Assembly: GCF_014490665.1 (NCBI RefSeq)
Contig: NZ_CP061038.1
Coordinates: forward strand, 992,001 to 1,056,000
DNA: 64,000 nt
From: Sphingomonas alpina
Lineage (GTDB): Bacteria; Pseudomonadota; Alphaproteobacteria; Sphingomonadales; Sphingomonadaceae
Reading direction: 5' to 3'
The translations under genes were made by a program, and so were the position numbers. Positions 26,641 to 36,927 of this stretch are shown piece by piece (within the stretch, counting starts at the first letter, position 1; each line of letters opens with the position of its first letter). The notes below the pieces were generated by a model. That model saw only the letters and a program-made list of their open reading frames with translations. It had not been told where the DNA came from and did no database searches.

Positions 26641-27710
26641 TGCTTTATTTCATCGCCGAGTATCTGGGCTTCCCCGGGGCACTCAACCTAATCCGCTATC
26701 TATCGTTCCGCTCCGGCGGGGCGGTGGCGACGGCGCTGCTGATCGGCCTGGTCATCGGGCCGCGTTTCATCGGCTGGCTGCGCGTCCGGCAGGGCAAGGG
26801 GCAGCCGATCCGCAGCGACGGCCCGCAAACGCATCTCGCCAAGCGCGGTACGCCGACGATGGGTGGGCTGATGATCCTGACCTCCATGGTGCTGTCGATC
26901 CTGTTATGGATGGACCTCACCAATCCGTTCGTCTGGGCGTGCCTGTTCGTCACGCTGGGCTTCGGTGCGATCGGGTTTCTCGATGATTACGACAAGGTGC
27001 GTAAAGCGAGCGCCGCCGGTATCTCCAGCCGGATGCGCCTGCTCGGTGAGTTCGCCATTGCCGGTATCGCGAGCTGGATCATCATCGGTGAGAATGGCAC
27101 ACATCTCTATGTGCCCTTTTTCAGCGGCGTGTCGCTTGATCTCGGCTATTTCTATATCGCCTTTGCGGCGTTCACGATCGTTGCGTTCGGCAATGCGGTG
27201 AACCTGACCGACGGGCTCGATGGCCTGGCGACCATGCCGGTGATCATCGCCGCGGTCGCGTTCATGATCATCGTCTACCTGGCCGGTAACATCAAATTCG
27301 CCACCTATCTCGGCATTCCGCATGTCCCGCGTGCGGGCGACCTGGCGATCTTCTGCGGCGCGATCGTCGGCGGAGGACTCGCCTTCCTATGGTTCAACGC
27401 GCCGCCGGCGGCGGTGTTCATGGGCGATACGGGCAGCCTTGCCCTGGGTGGCGCGCTGGGGGCGATTGCGGTTGTCGCGCATCACGAACTGGTGCTCGGC
27501 ATCATCGGCGGCCTGTTTGTGGTCGAGGCGCTGAGCGTGATCATCCAGGTGTTCTTCTACAAGCGCACCGGGCGGCGCGTGTTCAAGATGGCTCCGATCC
27601 ATCATCATTTCGAGCAGCTCGGCTGGAGCGAGCCGACAGTCGTGATCCGTTTCTGGATCATTGCGCTGGTGCTGGCACTGGCCGGGCTTTCGACGCTGAA
27701 GCTTCGGTGA
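26640..27710 (+). CDS. mraY: Phospho-N-acetylmuramoyl-pentapeptide transferase MraY
   Basis: MraY attaches the muramyl-pentapeptide to undecaprenyl phosphate, making lipid I in the membrane. The 356-residue protein has about ten hydrophobic segments. Its motifs are [10 protein letters not shown] near residue 65, [10 protein letters not shown] near 112 (the catalytic Asp pair), [13 protein letters not shown] near 186, and [12 protein letters not shown] near 260, with [13 protein letters not shown] near the C-terminus. The ATG shares a base with the murF TAA, and its TGA overlaps the murD GTG. Confidence 0.96.
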   Translation: MLYFIAEYLGFPGALNLIRYLSFRSGGAVATALLIGLVIGPRFIGWLRVRQGKGQPIRSDGPQTHLAKRGTPTMGGLMILTSMVLSILLWMDLTNPFVWACLFVTLGFGAIGFLDDYDKVRKASAAGISSRMRLLGEFAIAGIASWIIIGENGTHLYVPFFSGVSLDLGYFYIAFAAFTIVAFGNAVNLTDGLDGLATMPVIIAAVAFMIIVYLAGNIKFATYLGIPHVPRAGDLAIFCGAIVGGGLAFLWFNAPPAAVFMGDTGSLALGGALGAIAVVAHHELVLGIIGGLFVVEALSVIIQVFFYKRTGRRVFKMAPIHHHFEQLGWSEPTVVIRFWIIALVLALAGLSTLKLR

Positions 27711-28990
27711 TCACGAACCCCGCCTGGCGCGGCAAACGCTTCGCTGTACTGGGGCTCGCGCGCTCCGGTATTGCGACGGTGCGTGCGCTGGTCGCAAGCG
27801 GCGCGCGCGTTGCCGCGTGGGATGCGAAGGCGGAAGCGCGGGCTGCCGTATCCGGCGCCGAGATCGCGGATCCCGAGGTGATCGACCTCGTCGGCTTCGA
27901 TGGTCTGGTCGTGTCGCCCGGCGTGCCGATCAACCGCCATCCGGTGGCGGCGAAGGCGCGTGCGGCGGGTGTACCGATCATCGGCGACATCGAATTGTTC
28001 GCCCAGGCGCGCGCCGAGCTGCCGCCGCACAAGGTCGTCGGCATCACCGGCACCAACGGCAAATCGACCACCACGGCGCTGATCCACCATATCCTCGAGA
28101 CCGCAGGCATGCCCGCGCGGCTCGGCGGCAATATCGGCAAGCCGATCCTCGGCGAAGAGCCATTGCCCGAAGGCGGGGTCTATGTGCTGGAACTGTCGAG
28201 CTATCAGATCGACCTGACCTTCAGCCTTGATTGCGATGTCGCGATCCTGCTCAACATCACGCCGGATCATCTCGATCGATATGACGGGTTCGCGGGCTAT
28301 GTCGCATCCAAGGCGCGGCTGTTCGCGATGCAGTCGGCCGGCCATGCCGCGATCATCGGCATCGGCGAAGATGCATCGGCGGGGATCGCGCGCGGCCTGT
28401 CGGCGCGCAGCGAACATCTCACCAGGATCGCACCGGGTATGTGCATGGATCAGTCCCGCTGGCCGTCGCTGCAGGGACCGCATAATGCGCAAAACGCTCT
28501 TGCCGCGATTGCCGCGTGCCAGGCGCTCGGCGTGAGCGAGGCAATGATCGATCGCGGACTGGAAAGCTTCAAGGGCTTGCCGCATCGCATGGAACTGGTT
28601 GCGTCGCGCGGCGGCGTGGGGTTCGTCAACGACAGCAAGGCGACCAACCCGGATTCAACCGCGCCCGCTCTGGCTGCGTTCGAGCGGATTCACTGGATTC
28701 TCGGCGGTCAGGCCAAATCGGACAATCTCGACGCCTGCGCACCGCATTTCGGGCATATCGTGCGGGCCTATACGATCGGCGAAGCGGGACCGCGCTTTGC
28801 CGCGCTGCTGGCAGATACGCTCCCGGTCGAACAGAGCGGCACGCTCGCTGCCGCGGTGACGAGTGCAACGAGTCATGCCGTTCCGGGTGAGACGGTGCTG
28901 TTGTCGCCGGCCTGCGCGTCGTTCGACCAGTTCCGCGATTTCGAGGATCGCGGCGACGCGTTCCGCAAGGCCGTGGAGGCGCTGGCATGA
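27707..28990 (+). CDS. murD: UDP-MurNAc-L-Ala:D-Glu ligase MurD
   Basis: This 427-residue ligase adds D-glutamate to UDP-MurNAc-L-Ala. It has an N-terminal Rossmann-type domain, [17 protein letters not shown], then the P-loop [35 protein letters not shown], and [15 protein letters not shown] near residue 310. GTG 27707 overlaps the mraY stop (GTGA). A longer open frame runs upstream inside mraY but carries no MurD sequence. The TGA overlaps the ftsW ATG. Confidence 0.94.
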   Translation: MITNPAWRGKRFAVLGLARSGIATVRALVASGARVAAWDAKAEARAAVSGAEIADPEVIDLVGFDGLVVSPGVPINRHPVAAKARAAGVPIIGDIELFAQARAELPPHKVVGITGTNGKSTTTALIHHILETAGMPARLGGNIGKPILGEEPLPEGGVYVLELSSYQIDLTFSLDCDVAILLNITPDHLDRYDGFAGYVASKARLFAMQSAGHAAIIGIGEDASAGIARGLSARSEHLTRIAPGMCMDQSRWPSLQGPHNAQNALAAIAACQALGVSEAMIDRGLESFKGLPHRMELVASRGGVGFVNDSKATNPDSTAPALAAFERIHWILGGQAKSDNLDACAPHFGHIVRAYTIGEAGPRFAALLADTLPVEQSGTLAAAVTSATSHAVPGETVLLSPACASFDQFRDFEDRGDAFRKAVEALA

Positions 28991-30207
28991 CCGATACGCG
29001 CGTTGCTCCGCCCAAGGGCGTATGGGGGCGGATGAAGGATCGCGGCGGGCGTGGTGACCGGTCGCCGCTCGGCCTGTGGTTCTGGGATATCGACCGCGTC
29101 CTGTTGTTGCTGACGCTGTTGCTGATCGCGATCGGCCTGGTTGCGGTCGGGGCTGCATCGCCGTCCGCCGCACAGCGCTATTCGGACGAGAAGCACCATA
29201 TCCCGCCGCTCTTCTATCTGTGGTGGCAGCTTGCCTGGGTCGGCGTGTCGCTGCCCGTGCTGTTCGTCGTGTCGATGCTGCCGGTCGCGTTCGCGCGGCG
29301 CATGGCGTTGATCGGCACGGTGGTGTGCCTCGGGCTGCTGATGCTGGTGCCGTTCATCGGCATCGAGCGCAACGGTGCAACGCGCTGGCTCGATTTCGGC
29401 GTGTCGCTACTCCAGCCGTCCGAATTCCTGAAACCCTTCTTCATCGTCACGACGGCATGGCTGCTGTCGTTGCGCGCGCAGGACAGCGACCTGCCGGTGG
29501 TGACCATCACCGGTGCGCTGACCGCATTGGTCGCGGTGCTGTTGATGATGCAGCCCGATTTCGGCCAGACCGTGGTGTTTGCCGCGGTCTGGCTTGCGTT
29601 GCTGATGATCTCCGGCACGCCGGTCAAGGTGATGGCGACGCTGATCGGCTGCGTGCCGGCCGGCCTGATCGCCGCCTATATCTTCTACGACACCGCACGG
29701 GTGCGGATCGACGCGTTCCTGTTTCCCGGGGCCGAGGGCGGGTCGGATAATTTCCAGACCAACGCTGCGCACAATGCGATCACGGCGGGCGGCTGGCGTG
29801 GCACGGGCCCCGGCGGCGGTACGATGAAGTTCCGCCTTCCCGAAGGGCATACCGATTATATCTTCTCGGTAATCGGTGAGGAATTCGGGCTGGTCGCCTG
29901 CGCGGTGATCGCGATCCTGTTCCTGGCGATCGTGGTACGGGTGTTCGTCAAGCTACTCGACGAGCAGGACGAGTTCCGTCTGTTCGCCGCCGCAGGTCTG
30001 GCGACCCAATTCGGGGCACAAGCGCTGATCAGCATGGCGGTCAATACCGGCCTTGCCCCTTCGAAAGGCATGACTTTGCCATTCATCAGCTATGGCGGAT
30101 CGTCGCTGATCGCTCTGTCGATCGGCATGGGATTGCTGCTTGCCTTTACCCGCCGAAATCCGTTCGTATCGCGATCACCCTATATCGCACGGTGGAGCGG
30201 CGAATGA
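28987..30207 (+). CDS. ftsW: Septal peptidoglycan polymerase FtsW (SEDS family)
   Basis: FtsW is the SEDS-family glycosyltransferase that acts with FtsI at the division site. The 406-residue protein has about nine or ten membrane segments, the GIERNGATRWLDFGVSLLQPS motif, and FLFPGAEGGSDNFQTNAA. The loop near residue 300 (EGHTDYIFSVIGEEFG) and LPFISYGGSSLIAL near the end are SEDS signatures. The N-terminal 40 residues are charged and cytoplasmic. It overlaps murD upstream by four bases and murG downstream likewise. Confidence 0.94.
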   Translation: MTDTRVAPPKGVWGRMKDRGGRGDRSPLGLWFWDIDRVLLLLTLLLIAIGLVAVGAASPSAAQRYSDEKHHIPPLFYLWWQLAWVGVSLPVLFVVSMLPVAFARRMALIGTVVCLGLLMLVPFIGIERNGATRWLDFGVSLLQPSEFLKPFFIVTTAWLLSLRAQDSDLPVVTITGALTALVAVLLMMQPDFGQTVVFAAVWLALLMISGTPVKVMATLIGCVPAGLIAAYIFYDTARVRIDAFLFPGAEGGSDNFQTNAAHNAITAGGWRGTGPGGGTMKFRLPEGHTDYIFSVIGEEFGLVACAVIAILFLAIVVRVFVKLLDEQDEFRLFAAAGLATQFGAQALISMAVNTGLAPSKGMTLPFISYGGSSLIALSIGMGLLLAFTRRNPFVSRSPYIARWSGE

Positions 30208-31364
30208 GTATCACACGGCATTTCGTTCTCGCGGCGGGTGGCACCGGCGGACACATGGTGCCGGCGGCGTCGCTTGCGGCCGAACTGGGGCGGCGCGGCC
30301 ATCATGTCTCGCTGATCAGCGACGAGCGTGGCGTGCGCTTTCCGGGCCTGTTCGAGGGCATCCAGACGCATATCCTGCCCGCCGGGCGGTTGAAGGGCGG
30401 GCCGATCGGCTGGACCAGAGCGGCCTCCGCAATGCTTCAGGGTCGGACGTTGGCGATCGAACTGTATCGCCATCAGCGTCCTGCGGCGGTGATCGGCTTT
30501 GGCGGCTATCCCGCACTCCCGGCGCTGCTCGCGGCGTTCAACCAGGGCATTCCGACGGCGGTGCACGAACAGAATGCCGTGCTCGGCCGGGTCAACAGGC
30601 TGGTCGCGGGCAAGGTGAGTGCGATCGCCACCTCCTATGCCGAGGTCGAGCGGTTGAAGGATGCGCACCGCGGCAAGACTCATCTGGTCGGCAATCCGGT
30701 GCGCGATGCGGTGCTTGCGCTGCGTAATCAGCCCTATCCCCTGCTTGAGGAAGACGGGATCTTTCGCGTGCTCGTCACCGGCGGCAGCCAGGGCGCGAGC
30801 GTCTTGAGCCAGGTGGTGCCCGATGGGTTGTCGCTGCTGCCGATTAATTTTCGCCGCCGCCTGCAGGTGACACATCAGGCGCGGATCGAGGATATCGACG
30901 CGGCCCGCGCGAAATATGCCGAATTGTCGATCGCCGCGGACCTCGCCACCTATTTGCCCGACATGCCCGAGCAGCTTGCCTGGGCGCATGTGGTGATCGC
31001 GCGAGCCGGGGCGTCGACCATTGCCGAGCTGACCGTCGCAGGCCGGCCCGCGATTCTCGTGCCGCTGCCGTCCGCGACCGACGATCATCAGACCGCCAAT
31101 GCGCGCGAGATCACCATGGCGGGCGGCGCGCGCACGATCGACCAGCGCGGTTTTACCCCCAAGGAACTGGCCAAGCAGATGCAGCGGCTCGGGCTCGATC
31201 CCGCCGCGCTGCAAAATGCGGCCGGTCGCGCGCGAAGTTGCGGACGGCCCGACGCGGCGCGCGATCTGGCCGATCTGGTCGAGAGTCTCGATGCACCGCT
31301 CGGCGACATGCCGGTCGGCGAGGGGCGTCCCAAGAAATTCGGTGATGAGGCGGCATTTGCATGA
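30204..31364 (+). CDS. murG: UDP-GlcNAc:lipid I N-acetylglucosaminyltransferase MurG
   Basis: MurG converts lipid I to lipid II at the inner face of the membrane. The 386-residue protein has the N-terminal [19 protein letters not shown] glycine loop, [16 protein letters not shown] near residue 97, [24 protein letters not shown] near residue 190, and [11 protein letters not shown] near residue 270. I chose ATG 30204, which overlaps the ftsW stop (ATGA) and follows GGAG, over a GTG at 30192. The stop overlaps the murC ATG. Confidence 0.95.
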   Translation: MSITRHFVLAAGGTGGHMVPAASLAAELGRRGHHVSLISDERGVRFPGLFEGIQTHILPAGRLKGGPIGWTRAASAMLQGRTLAIELYRHQRPAAVIGFGGYPALPALLAAFNQGIPTAVHEQNAVLGRVNRLVAGKVSAIATSYAEVERLKDAHRGKTHLVGNPVRDAVLALRNQPYPLLEEDGIFRVLVTGGSQGASVLSQVVPDGLSLLPINFRRRLQVTHQARIEDIDAARAKYAELSIAADLATYLPDMPEQLAWAHVVIARAGASTIAELTVAGRPAILVPLPSATDDHQTANAREITMAGGARTIDQRGFTPKELAKQMQRLGLDPAALQNAAGRARSCGRPDAARDLADLVESLDAPLGDMPVGEGRPKKFGDEAAFA

Positions 31365-32764
31365 AGGGTGTCGCAACAGATATCGGCACGATCCATTTCG
31401 TCGGCATTGGCGGCATCGGCATGTCGGGCATCGCCGAGGTGATGAAGAATCTCGGCTATGCGGTGCAGGGGTCGGACGTAGCCGAGGGCTATGTCGTACA
31501 GGGCCTGCGCGACAAGGGCATCCCCGTACATATCGGTCATCACGCCGATAATCTCGGCGATGCCGCGGTGGTCGTCACCTCGACTGCGATCAAGCGCGAC
31601 AATCCCGAGGTCGATGCGGCGCTCGAACGACGTATTCCGGTGGTGCGTCGCGCAGAAATGCTCGCCGAACTGATGCGTCTCAAATCCACCGTTGCAGTGG
31701 CGGGCACGCACGGCAAGACCACGACCACCTCAATGGTCGCGGCACTGCTCGATGCTGGCGGAGTCGATCCGACCGTGATCAATGGCGGGATCATCAACAG
31801 CTATGGGTCCAACGCGCGGCTCGGCGCGAGCGACTGGATGGTGGTCGAGGCCGATGAGAGCGACGGCAGCTTCCTGCGCCTCGACGGCACGATCGCGGTG
31901 GTCACCAATATCGATCCCGAGCATCTCGACCATTATGGCTCGTTCGACGCAGTGAAGGATGCGTTCGTCGATTTCATCGAGAATGTGCCCTTTTACGGCG
32001 CCGCGTTGCTGTGCCTCGACCATCCAGAAGTGCAGGCGATCATCCCGCGCGTCCGCGACCGGCGCGTGATCACTTATGGCTTTGCGGCGCAGGCCGATGT
32101 GCGGGCGGTCAACATCACGCCGATCCCTGGTGGCAACCGCTTCGAATGCCTGGTGCGCAGCCGCGATGGATCGGTGCGCTCGATCGAGGGGATCGAAATG
32201 CCGATGCCCGGCCGCCACAATGTCCAGAATGCCCTGGCCGCGATCGGCGTGGCACTGGAGATGGCGATCCCGGACGAGACGATCCGCACCGGCTTCGCCA
32301 AATTCCGCGGCGTGAAGCGGCGCTTCACCAAGGTCGGCGAAACCGGCGGCGTGACGATCATTGACGATTACGGCCATCATCCGGTCGAGATTCGTGCCGT
32401 GCTGGCGGCGGCGCGCGAGGGCGTGGAGAATCGCGTCATCGCAGTGGTGCAGCCGCACCGCTATTCGCGCCTCGGCGATTTGATGGAGGAGTTCCAGCAG
32501 GCGTTCAATGATGCCGATATGGTGTTGGTCGCACCGGTCTATGCAGCGGGCGAAGCACCGGTCGAGGGCGTCGATGCGAATGCTCTTGTCGAGGGATTGA
32601 AGCGGCGCGGGCATCGCTCGGCGGCAACGGTTGCCGATGCCGACGCGCTGGCGACGGTGCTGGCGGGCGCAATCCAGCCGGGCGATATGGTCGTGTGCCT
32701 GGGTGCGGGCGATATCACCAAATGGGCGGCCGGGCTCGCCGATGCGATCGAGGCGAAGCGGTGA
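31361..32764 (+). CDS. murC: UDP-N-acetylmuramate:L-alanine ligase MurC
   Basis: MurC starts the stem peptide by adding L-alanine. The 467-residue protein has the Rossmann-type start [34 protein letters not shown] as the P-loop near residue 110, [28 protein letters not shown] and [15 protein letters not shown] near residue 335. It starts at ATG 31361, overlapping murG by four bases. Its TGA overlaps the murB GTG. Length is normal. Confidence 0.95.
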   Translation: MKGVATDIGTIHFVGIGGIGMSGIAEVMKNLGYAVQGSDVAEGYVVQGLRDKGIPVHIGHHADNLGDAAVVVTSTAIKRDNPEVDAALERRIPVVRRAEMLAELMRLKSTVAVAGTHGKTTTTSMVAALLDAGGVDPTVINGGIINSYGSNARLGASDWMVVEADESDGSFLRLDGTIAVVTNIDPEHLDHYGSFDAVKDAFVDFIENVPFYGAALLCLDHPEVQAIIPRVRDRRVITYGFAAQADVRAVNITPIPGGNRFECLVRSRDGSVRSIEGIEMPMPGRHNVQNALAAIGVALEMAIPDETIRTGFAKFRGVKRRFTKVGETGGVTIIDDYGHHPVEIRAVLAAAREGVENRVIAVVQPHRYSRLGDLMEEFQQAFNDADMVLVAPVYAAGEAPVEGVDANALVEGLKRRGHRSAATVADADALATVLAGAIQPGDMVVCLGAGDITKWAAGLADAIEAKR

Positions 32765-33663
32765 GTGCGGTGTGCTACGCCCTCCCGCCGCTGCGCGGTA
32801 CTGCTACGCATGAGGGTAGTCTTGCCGATTTCATCTGGTTCCGTACCGGCGGGCCGGCGGAATGGCTGGTCAGGCCGCAGGACGTGAATGACCTCGCCGC
32901 CTTCATGGCCGGGCTGGAGGACGACACACCGGTCCTGCCGGTCGGAGTCGGCTCGAATCTGATCGTGCGCGATGGTGGCGTGCCCGGTGTGGTGGTGCGC
33001 TTGCCCAAGGCGATGGCCAAGATTTCAGTGGAACCGGGCAACCGGGTCCGCGCAGGCGGCGCGGCGATGGGCATTTCGGTTGCCAGCGGCGCGCGCGATG
33101 CCGGAATTGCCGGGCTGGAGTTCCTGCGCGGCATCCCCGGCACAGTCGGTGGCGCGGTCCGGATGAATGCCGGTGCCTATGGACGCGATACCAGCGATAT
33201 CCTGATCGAAGCCACGGTCGTGATGCGGGACGGGTCGATCGAGGTCTGGCCGGCGGCAAAGCTCGGCTACACCTATCGCCATTCCGATCTGCCTGCCGGT
33301 GCGGTGATCGTCGAGGCTTTGTTCGGGGGCGTGCCGGGTGACCCCAAGGTCATCGGCGCGGAGATGGATCGCATTGCCGCCGAACGCGAAGCGTCGCAGC
33401 CCCTGCGGTCGCGCACCGGCGGGTCGACCTTCAAGAATCCGGAAGGTCACAAGGCCTGGGCGTTGATCGATGCGGCCGGGTGTCGCGGGCTGACGCGCGG
33501 CGATGCGCAAGTCAGCGAGAAGCATTGCAACTTCCTGCTCAATCTCGGCTCGGCGACTAGCGCGGAGATCGAGGCACTGGGCGAGGAAGTCCGCGCCAAG
33601 GTAAAGGCGCAATCGGGGGTCGAGCTCGAATGGGAGATACAGCGCGTGGGGGTGGTGAAATGA
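32761..33663 (+). CDS. murB: UDP-N-acetylenolpyruvoylglucosamine reductase MurB
   Basis: MurB is the FAD-dependent reductase that makes UDP-MurNAc. The 300-residue product has the FAD-binding block [52 protein letters not shown] as far as the Gly-rich loop, and [12 protein letters not shown] with the catalytic Ser in GSTFKNP. It is the shorter type II-like form. GTG 32761 overlaps the murC stop (GTGA) and was preferred over an upstream in-frame ATG at 32695 inside murC. The ddl ATG overlaps its stop. Confidence 0.94.
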   Translation: MSAVCYALPPLRGTATHEGSLADFIWFRTGGPAEWLVRPQDVNDLAAFMAGLEDDTPVLPVGVGSNLIVRDGGVPGVVVRLPKAMAKISVEPGNRVRAGGAAMGISVASGARDAGIAGLEFLRGIPGTVGGAVRMNAGAYGRDTSDILIEATVVMRDGSIEVWPAAKLGYTYRHSDLPAGAVIVEALFGGVPGDPKVIGAEMDRIAAEREASQPLRSRTGGSTFKNPEGHKAWALIDAAGCRGLTRGDAQVSEKHCNFLLNLGSATSAEIEALGEEVRAKVKAQSGVELEWEIQRVGVVK

Positions 33664-34592
33664 GCAAGCTCCATGTCGCGGTGCTGATGGGCGGCTGGTC
33701 GGCCGAGCGCGAAGTGTCGCTGACGTCCGGTAGCGGCATCGCCGACGCGCTGGAGTCGCTCGGCCATTGCGTGACGCGGATCGATATGGGGCGCGATGTC
33801 GCTGCCAAGCTGGCCGCAGCGGCGCCGGACGTCGTGTTCAACGCGCTGCACGGAACCCCCGGGGAGGACGGCACCGTGCAGGGCATGCTCGACCTGATGG
33901 GTCTGAAATATACCCATTCGGGTCTCGTCACCTCGGTGATCGCGATCGACAAGGTACTGACCAAGCAGGCGCTGGTGCCGCATGGTATCCCGATGCCCGG
34001 CGGACGCATCGTCAAGAGCGCCAGCCTGTATGAGGGCGATCCGCTGGCCCGGCCCTATGTGCTCAAGCCGGTCAATGAAGGATCGTCAGTGGGCGTCGCG
34101 ATCGTCACCGACAGCGGCAATTACGGCAACCCAATCGCGCCCGGCGTGGTGGGGCCATGGCAGGAATTCGACGAATTGCTCGCCGAGCCGTTCGTGCGCG
34201 GGCGAGAGCTGACCACAGCGGTGCTGGGCGGCGAGGCGCTCGGTGTGACCGAACTAAAGCCGAAGAGCGGCTTCTACGATTACGACTCCAAATATACCGA
34301 GGGACTGACCGAGCATATCTATCCCGCCGACATCCCAGATGAGATCACCGAGGCGTGCAAAGCCATCGCGCTTGAATCGCACCGGTTGCTCGGCTGCAAG
34401 GGCGTGTCGCGGTCCGACTTCCGGTGGGATGACGAGCGCGGCGTGGATGGGCTGTTCCTGCTCGAGGTCAACACGCAGCCGGGCATGACTCCGCTCAGCC
34501 TGGTACCGGAACAGGCACGGCATGTCGGCATGAGCTATGCCGAGTTGGTCCAGAAGATCGTCGACGACGCCTTTGATGGGGGAGAGGTGTAA
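33660..34592 (+). CDS. ddl: D-alanine-D-alanine ligase
   Basis: This 310-residue ATP-grasp enzyme makes D-Ala-D-Ala for MurF. The N-terminus is KLHVAVLMGGWSAEREVSL, followed by NALHGTPGEDGTVQGMLDL, YVLKPVNEGSSVGV (ATP-binding), and the C-terminal VNTQPGMTPLSLVPEQA with metal-binding residues. I chose ATG 33660, which overlaps the murB stop (ATGA), instead of the upstream ATG 33630. The TAA shares one base with the ftsQ ATG. The gene is in its usual dcw place after murB. Confidence 0.94.
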   Translation: MSKLHVAVLMGGWSAEREVSLTSGSGIADALESLGHCVTRIDMGRDVAAKLAAAAPDVVFNALHGTPGEDGTVQGMLDLMGLKYTHSGLVTSVIAIDKVLTKQALVPHGIPMPGGRIVKSASLYEGDPLARPYVLKPVNEGSSVGVAIVTDSGNYGNPIAPGVVGPWQEFDELLAEPFVRGRELTTAVLGGEALGVTELKPKSGFYDYDSKYTEGLTEHIYPADIPDEITEACKAIALESHRLLGCKGVSRSDFRWDDERGVDGLFLLEVNTQPGMTPLSLVPEQARHVGMSYAELVQKIVDDAFDGGEV

Positions 34593-35548
34593 TGGCCGCC
34601 ACGCTCAAGCGCGCGCCGGCGCGTCGCCCGGTCCAGAAGCGCAAGCAGCCGCGCACATCGATCATCGATCGAATCATCGCGGCGCTGCCGATTTCCGAAA
34701 CGACGCTGCACCGGGTCGCCACCTGGTCGATCACTGGCGCGGTGATCGCCGGGCTGGTGACGTTCGCGGCATGGATGGGCATCCCGGGTGCCGTGGGTGT
34801 CGCAGTCGCCGAAGGAGTTGGCCGGGCTGGGTTCCGCGTGCAGCAGATCGAGGTCACCGGGCTGAGCCGGATGGACCGGATGTCGGTCTATGCCGTCGCG
34901 CTTGATCAGCAATCGCGCGCCATGCCGTTGGTCAACCTGGAAGACGTTCGCGCCAAGCTGCTGAAATATGGCTGGATCGAGGATGCGCATGTCTCGCGCC
35001 GCCTGCCCGACACGCTGCTGGTACATATCGTCGAGCGCAAGCCGACGGCGGTATGGCAGGACAAGGGGCAATTATCGCTGATCGCGGCGAACGGGGTGTG
35101 GCTCGAGGCGGTCAGGGCCGATGCCATGCCCGACCTGCCGCTGGTCATTGGTCCAGGCGCGAACGAGCAGGAGGCGGCATATCAGCAGTTGCTGAATGCG
35201 GCACCGGCATTGCGGCCGCTGGTCAAGGCGGCGACCTGGGTGGGCAATCGGCGCTGGAACCTGACCTTCGAGAGCGGGGAAACGCTGCTATTGCCCGAGG
35301 GCAATACCGCAGCCTCGCATGCGCTGGTCAAGTTCGCCGAAATGGACGGGGTGCGGCCATTGCTCAACAAGGGCTGGCTGCGCTTCGACATGCGCGACCC
35401 GGCCAAGCTGGTGGCGCGCCGGCCGGGTGAGGAAACGGCGCGAGCGATCACCGATCCGAGCGATGCGGATTCAAATGACAAGAACAAGACGCCGAAGCCG
35501 GCGGTGATCGAAGCGAAGAAACATGTTGGCGTAACGGGGCAGGGGTAA
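34592..35548 (+). CDS. ftsQ: Cell-division protein FtsQ
   Basis: This 318-residue bitopic protein has a basic cytoplasmic N-terminus (about 48 residues), a membrane segment around residues 49-70, and a POTRA domain beginning RVQQIEVTGLSRMDR near residue 87. The FtsQ beta domain follows, including VHIVERKPTAVWQ and WNLTFESGETLLLPEG. FtsQ links FtsL/FtsB to the divisome. The last 60 residues are charged (SDADSNDKNKTPKP) and form a variable tail. It overlaps ddl by one base and is five bases from ftsA. Confidence 0.9.
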   Translation: MAATLKRAPARRPVQKRKQPRTSIIDRIIAALPISETTLHRVATWSITGAVIAGLVTFAAWMGIPGAVGVAVAEGVGRAGFRVQQIEVTGLSRMDRMSVYAVALDQQSRAMPLVNLEDVRAKLLKYGWIEDAHVSRRLPDTLLVHIVERKPTAVWQDKGQLSLIAANGVWLEAVRADAMPDLPLVIGPGANEQEAAYQQLLNAAPALRPLVKAATWVGNRRWNLTFESGETLLLPEGNTAASHALVKFAEMDGVRPLLNKGWLRFDMRDPAKLVARRPGEETARAITDPSDADSNDKNKTPKPAVIEAKKHVGVTGQG

Positions 35549-35553
35549 TTGGC

Positions 35554-36816
35554 ATGGCGAAAGTAACACCGGAGGGATTGATCACCGCGCTCGACATCGG
35601 ATCGTCGAAAGTGTCGGCAATGATCGCGCAAAAGGGGGATGGCGGCGAGTTGATCGTGCTCGGCACCGGCCAGCGCGAAAGCCGTGGTGTCAAGCGCGGC
35701 TATATCGCCGACGCCGACGCGACCGAGGCGGCAGTGCGCGAAGCGGTCGAGCAAGCGGAGCGGATCGCCGGGGTCAACATTCAGAATGTCTGGGTCAGTT
35801 TCTCCGCCGGTGGCTTGGTGTCGGACGTGGCGTCGATCGAGTTCGAACTGGGCGGCCACCGCGTCGAACAGTCGGATATCGATGCGCTGCTGCAGGCTGG
35901 GCGTGAGTCGATCGACCCCGCTGGACGCATGGTGCTTCATGCGCAGCCCGCGCTCTACACGCTCGACGGGCTGACCGGCGTGAAAAAGCCACTCGGGCTG
36001 CACGCCGACCGGCTCGGCGTACATATCCATGTCGTTGCCGCCGACGGCTCGCCGGTGCGCAATCTTGGTCTGTGCGTCGCCAATGCGCATCTCGAGGTGA
36101 AGTCGATCATCGCCTCGCCGGTCGCGACCGGCATGGCGTGCCTGTCGGACGATGAGCGCGAACTGGGTGTGGCGCTGGTCGAAATGGGCGCGGGTGTGAC
36201 CAATGTCTCGCTCTATGCCGGCGGTATGCTGGTCGGGCTGACCTCGATCCCGTTCGGTGCGTCGGACATCACCAGCGATATTGCCTCGACCTTCGGCATG
36301 ACGCCGGCCCAGGCCGAACGGATGAAATGTTTCTATGGATCGGCTAATGCGAGCCCGCGCGACAATCACGAGATGATTGAAGTCGCGCCGCTCAATGCCG
36401 AGGACGATGTGCGCGAGGGCAGCCGCATCACTCGCGCTCAATTGATCGCGGTGATCCGCCAGCGGCTCGATCATCTGATCGGCGAAGTGCAAAAGGCGCT
36501 GGTCGATCTGAAATTCTCCGGGCCGGTCGGGCGTCAGGTCGTGCTGACCGGCGGCGGCGCCGAATTGAAGGGCATTGCCGATTATGCGCAACAGGCATTG
36601 GGGCGCTCGGTCAGGATTGGCCGTCCGCGCGGACTGACCGCCTTGCCCGAGGCGCATAGCGGCCCCGCATTCGCGACTCTGGCGGGCCTGGCTTATTATG
36701 CCGCGTCCGACCCGGTCGACCTGCGCGAACTGTCGAACGGGCATACGACCGTTCACCGGCCGAAGGGTTTTGCGGTGATTCGACGCTTGATCGCGATGGC
36801 ACGGGCTAATTATTAA
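35554..36816 (+). CDS. ftsA: Cell-division protein FtsA
   Basis: FtsA is the actin-like membrane anchor of FtsZ. The 420-residue protein begins with the phosphate-1 motif LDIGSSKVSAMIA and carries GYIADADATEAAV and the phosphate-2 region VEMGAGVTNVSLYAGGM. The adenosine motif is VLTGGGAELKGI near residue 330. The C-terminal PKGFAVIRRLIAMARANY is a basic amphipathic helix used for membrane attachment. It ends 111 bp before ftsZ, the largest gap in the division part of the cluster, which probably holds an ftsZ promoter. Confidence 0.94.
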   Translation: MAKVTPEGLITALDIGSSKVSAMIAQKGDGGELIVLGTGQRESRGVKRGYIADADATEAAVREAVEQAERIAGVNIQNVWVSFSAGGLVSDVASIEFELGGHRVEQSDIDALLQAGRESIDPAGRMVLHAQPALYTLDGLTGVKKPLGLHADRLGVHIHVVAADGSPVRNLGLCVANAHLEVKSIIASPVATGMACLSDDERELGVALVEMGAGVTNVSLYAGGMLVGLTSIPFGASDITSDIASTFGMTPAQAERMKCFYGSANASPRDNHEMIEVAPLNAEDDVREGSRITRAQLIAVIRQRLDHLIGEVQKALVDLKFSGPVGRQVVLTGGGAELKGIADYAQQALGRSVRIGRPRGLTALPEAHSGPAFATLAGLAYYAASDPVDLRELSNGHTTVHRPKGFAVIRRLIAMARANY

Positions 36817-36927
36817 AGAAATACGACACGTGGTATCTTTCGCGCTGGAACCACCGCAAGCGATGGTGCAGAACGGACAAGAGTAAATGGCGCTTCGGGG
36901 TTTTTGAAGCGCAGTGGAGACAGGCGC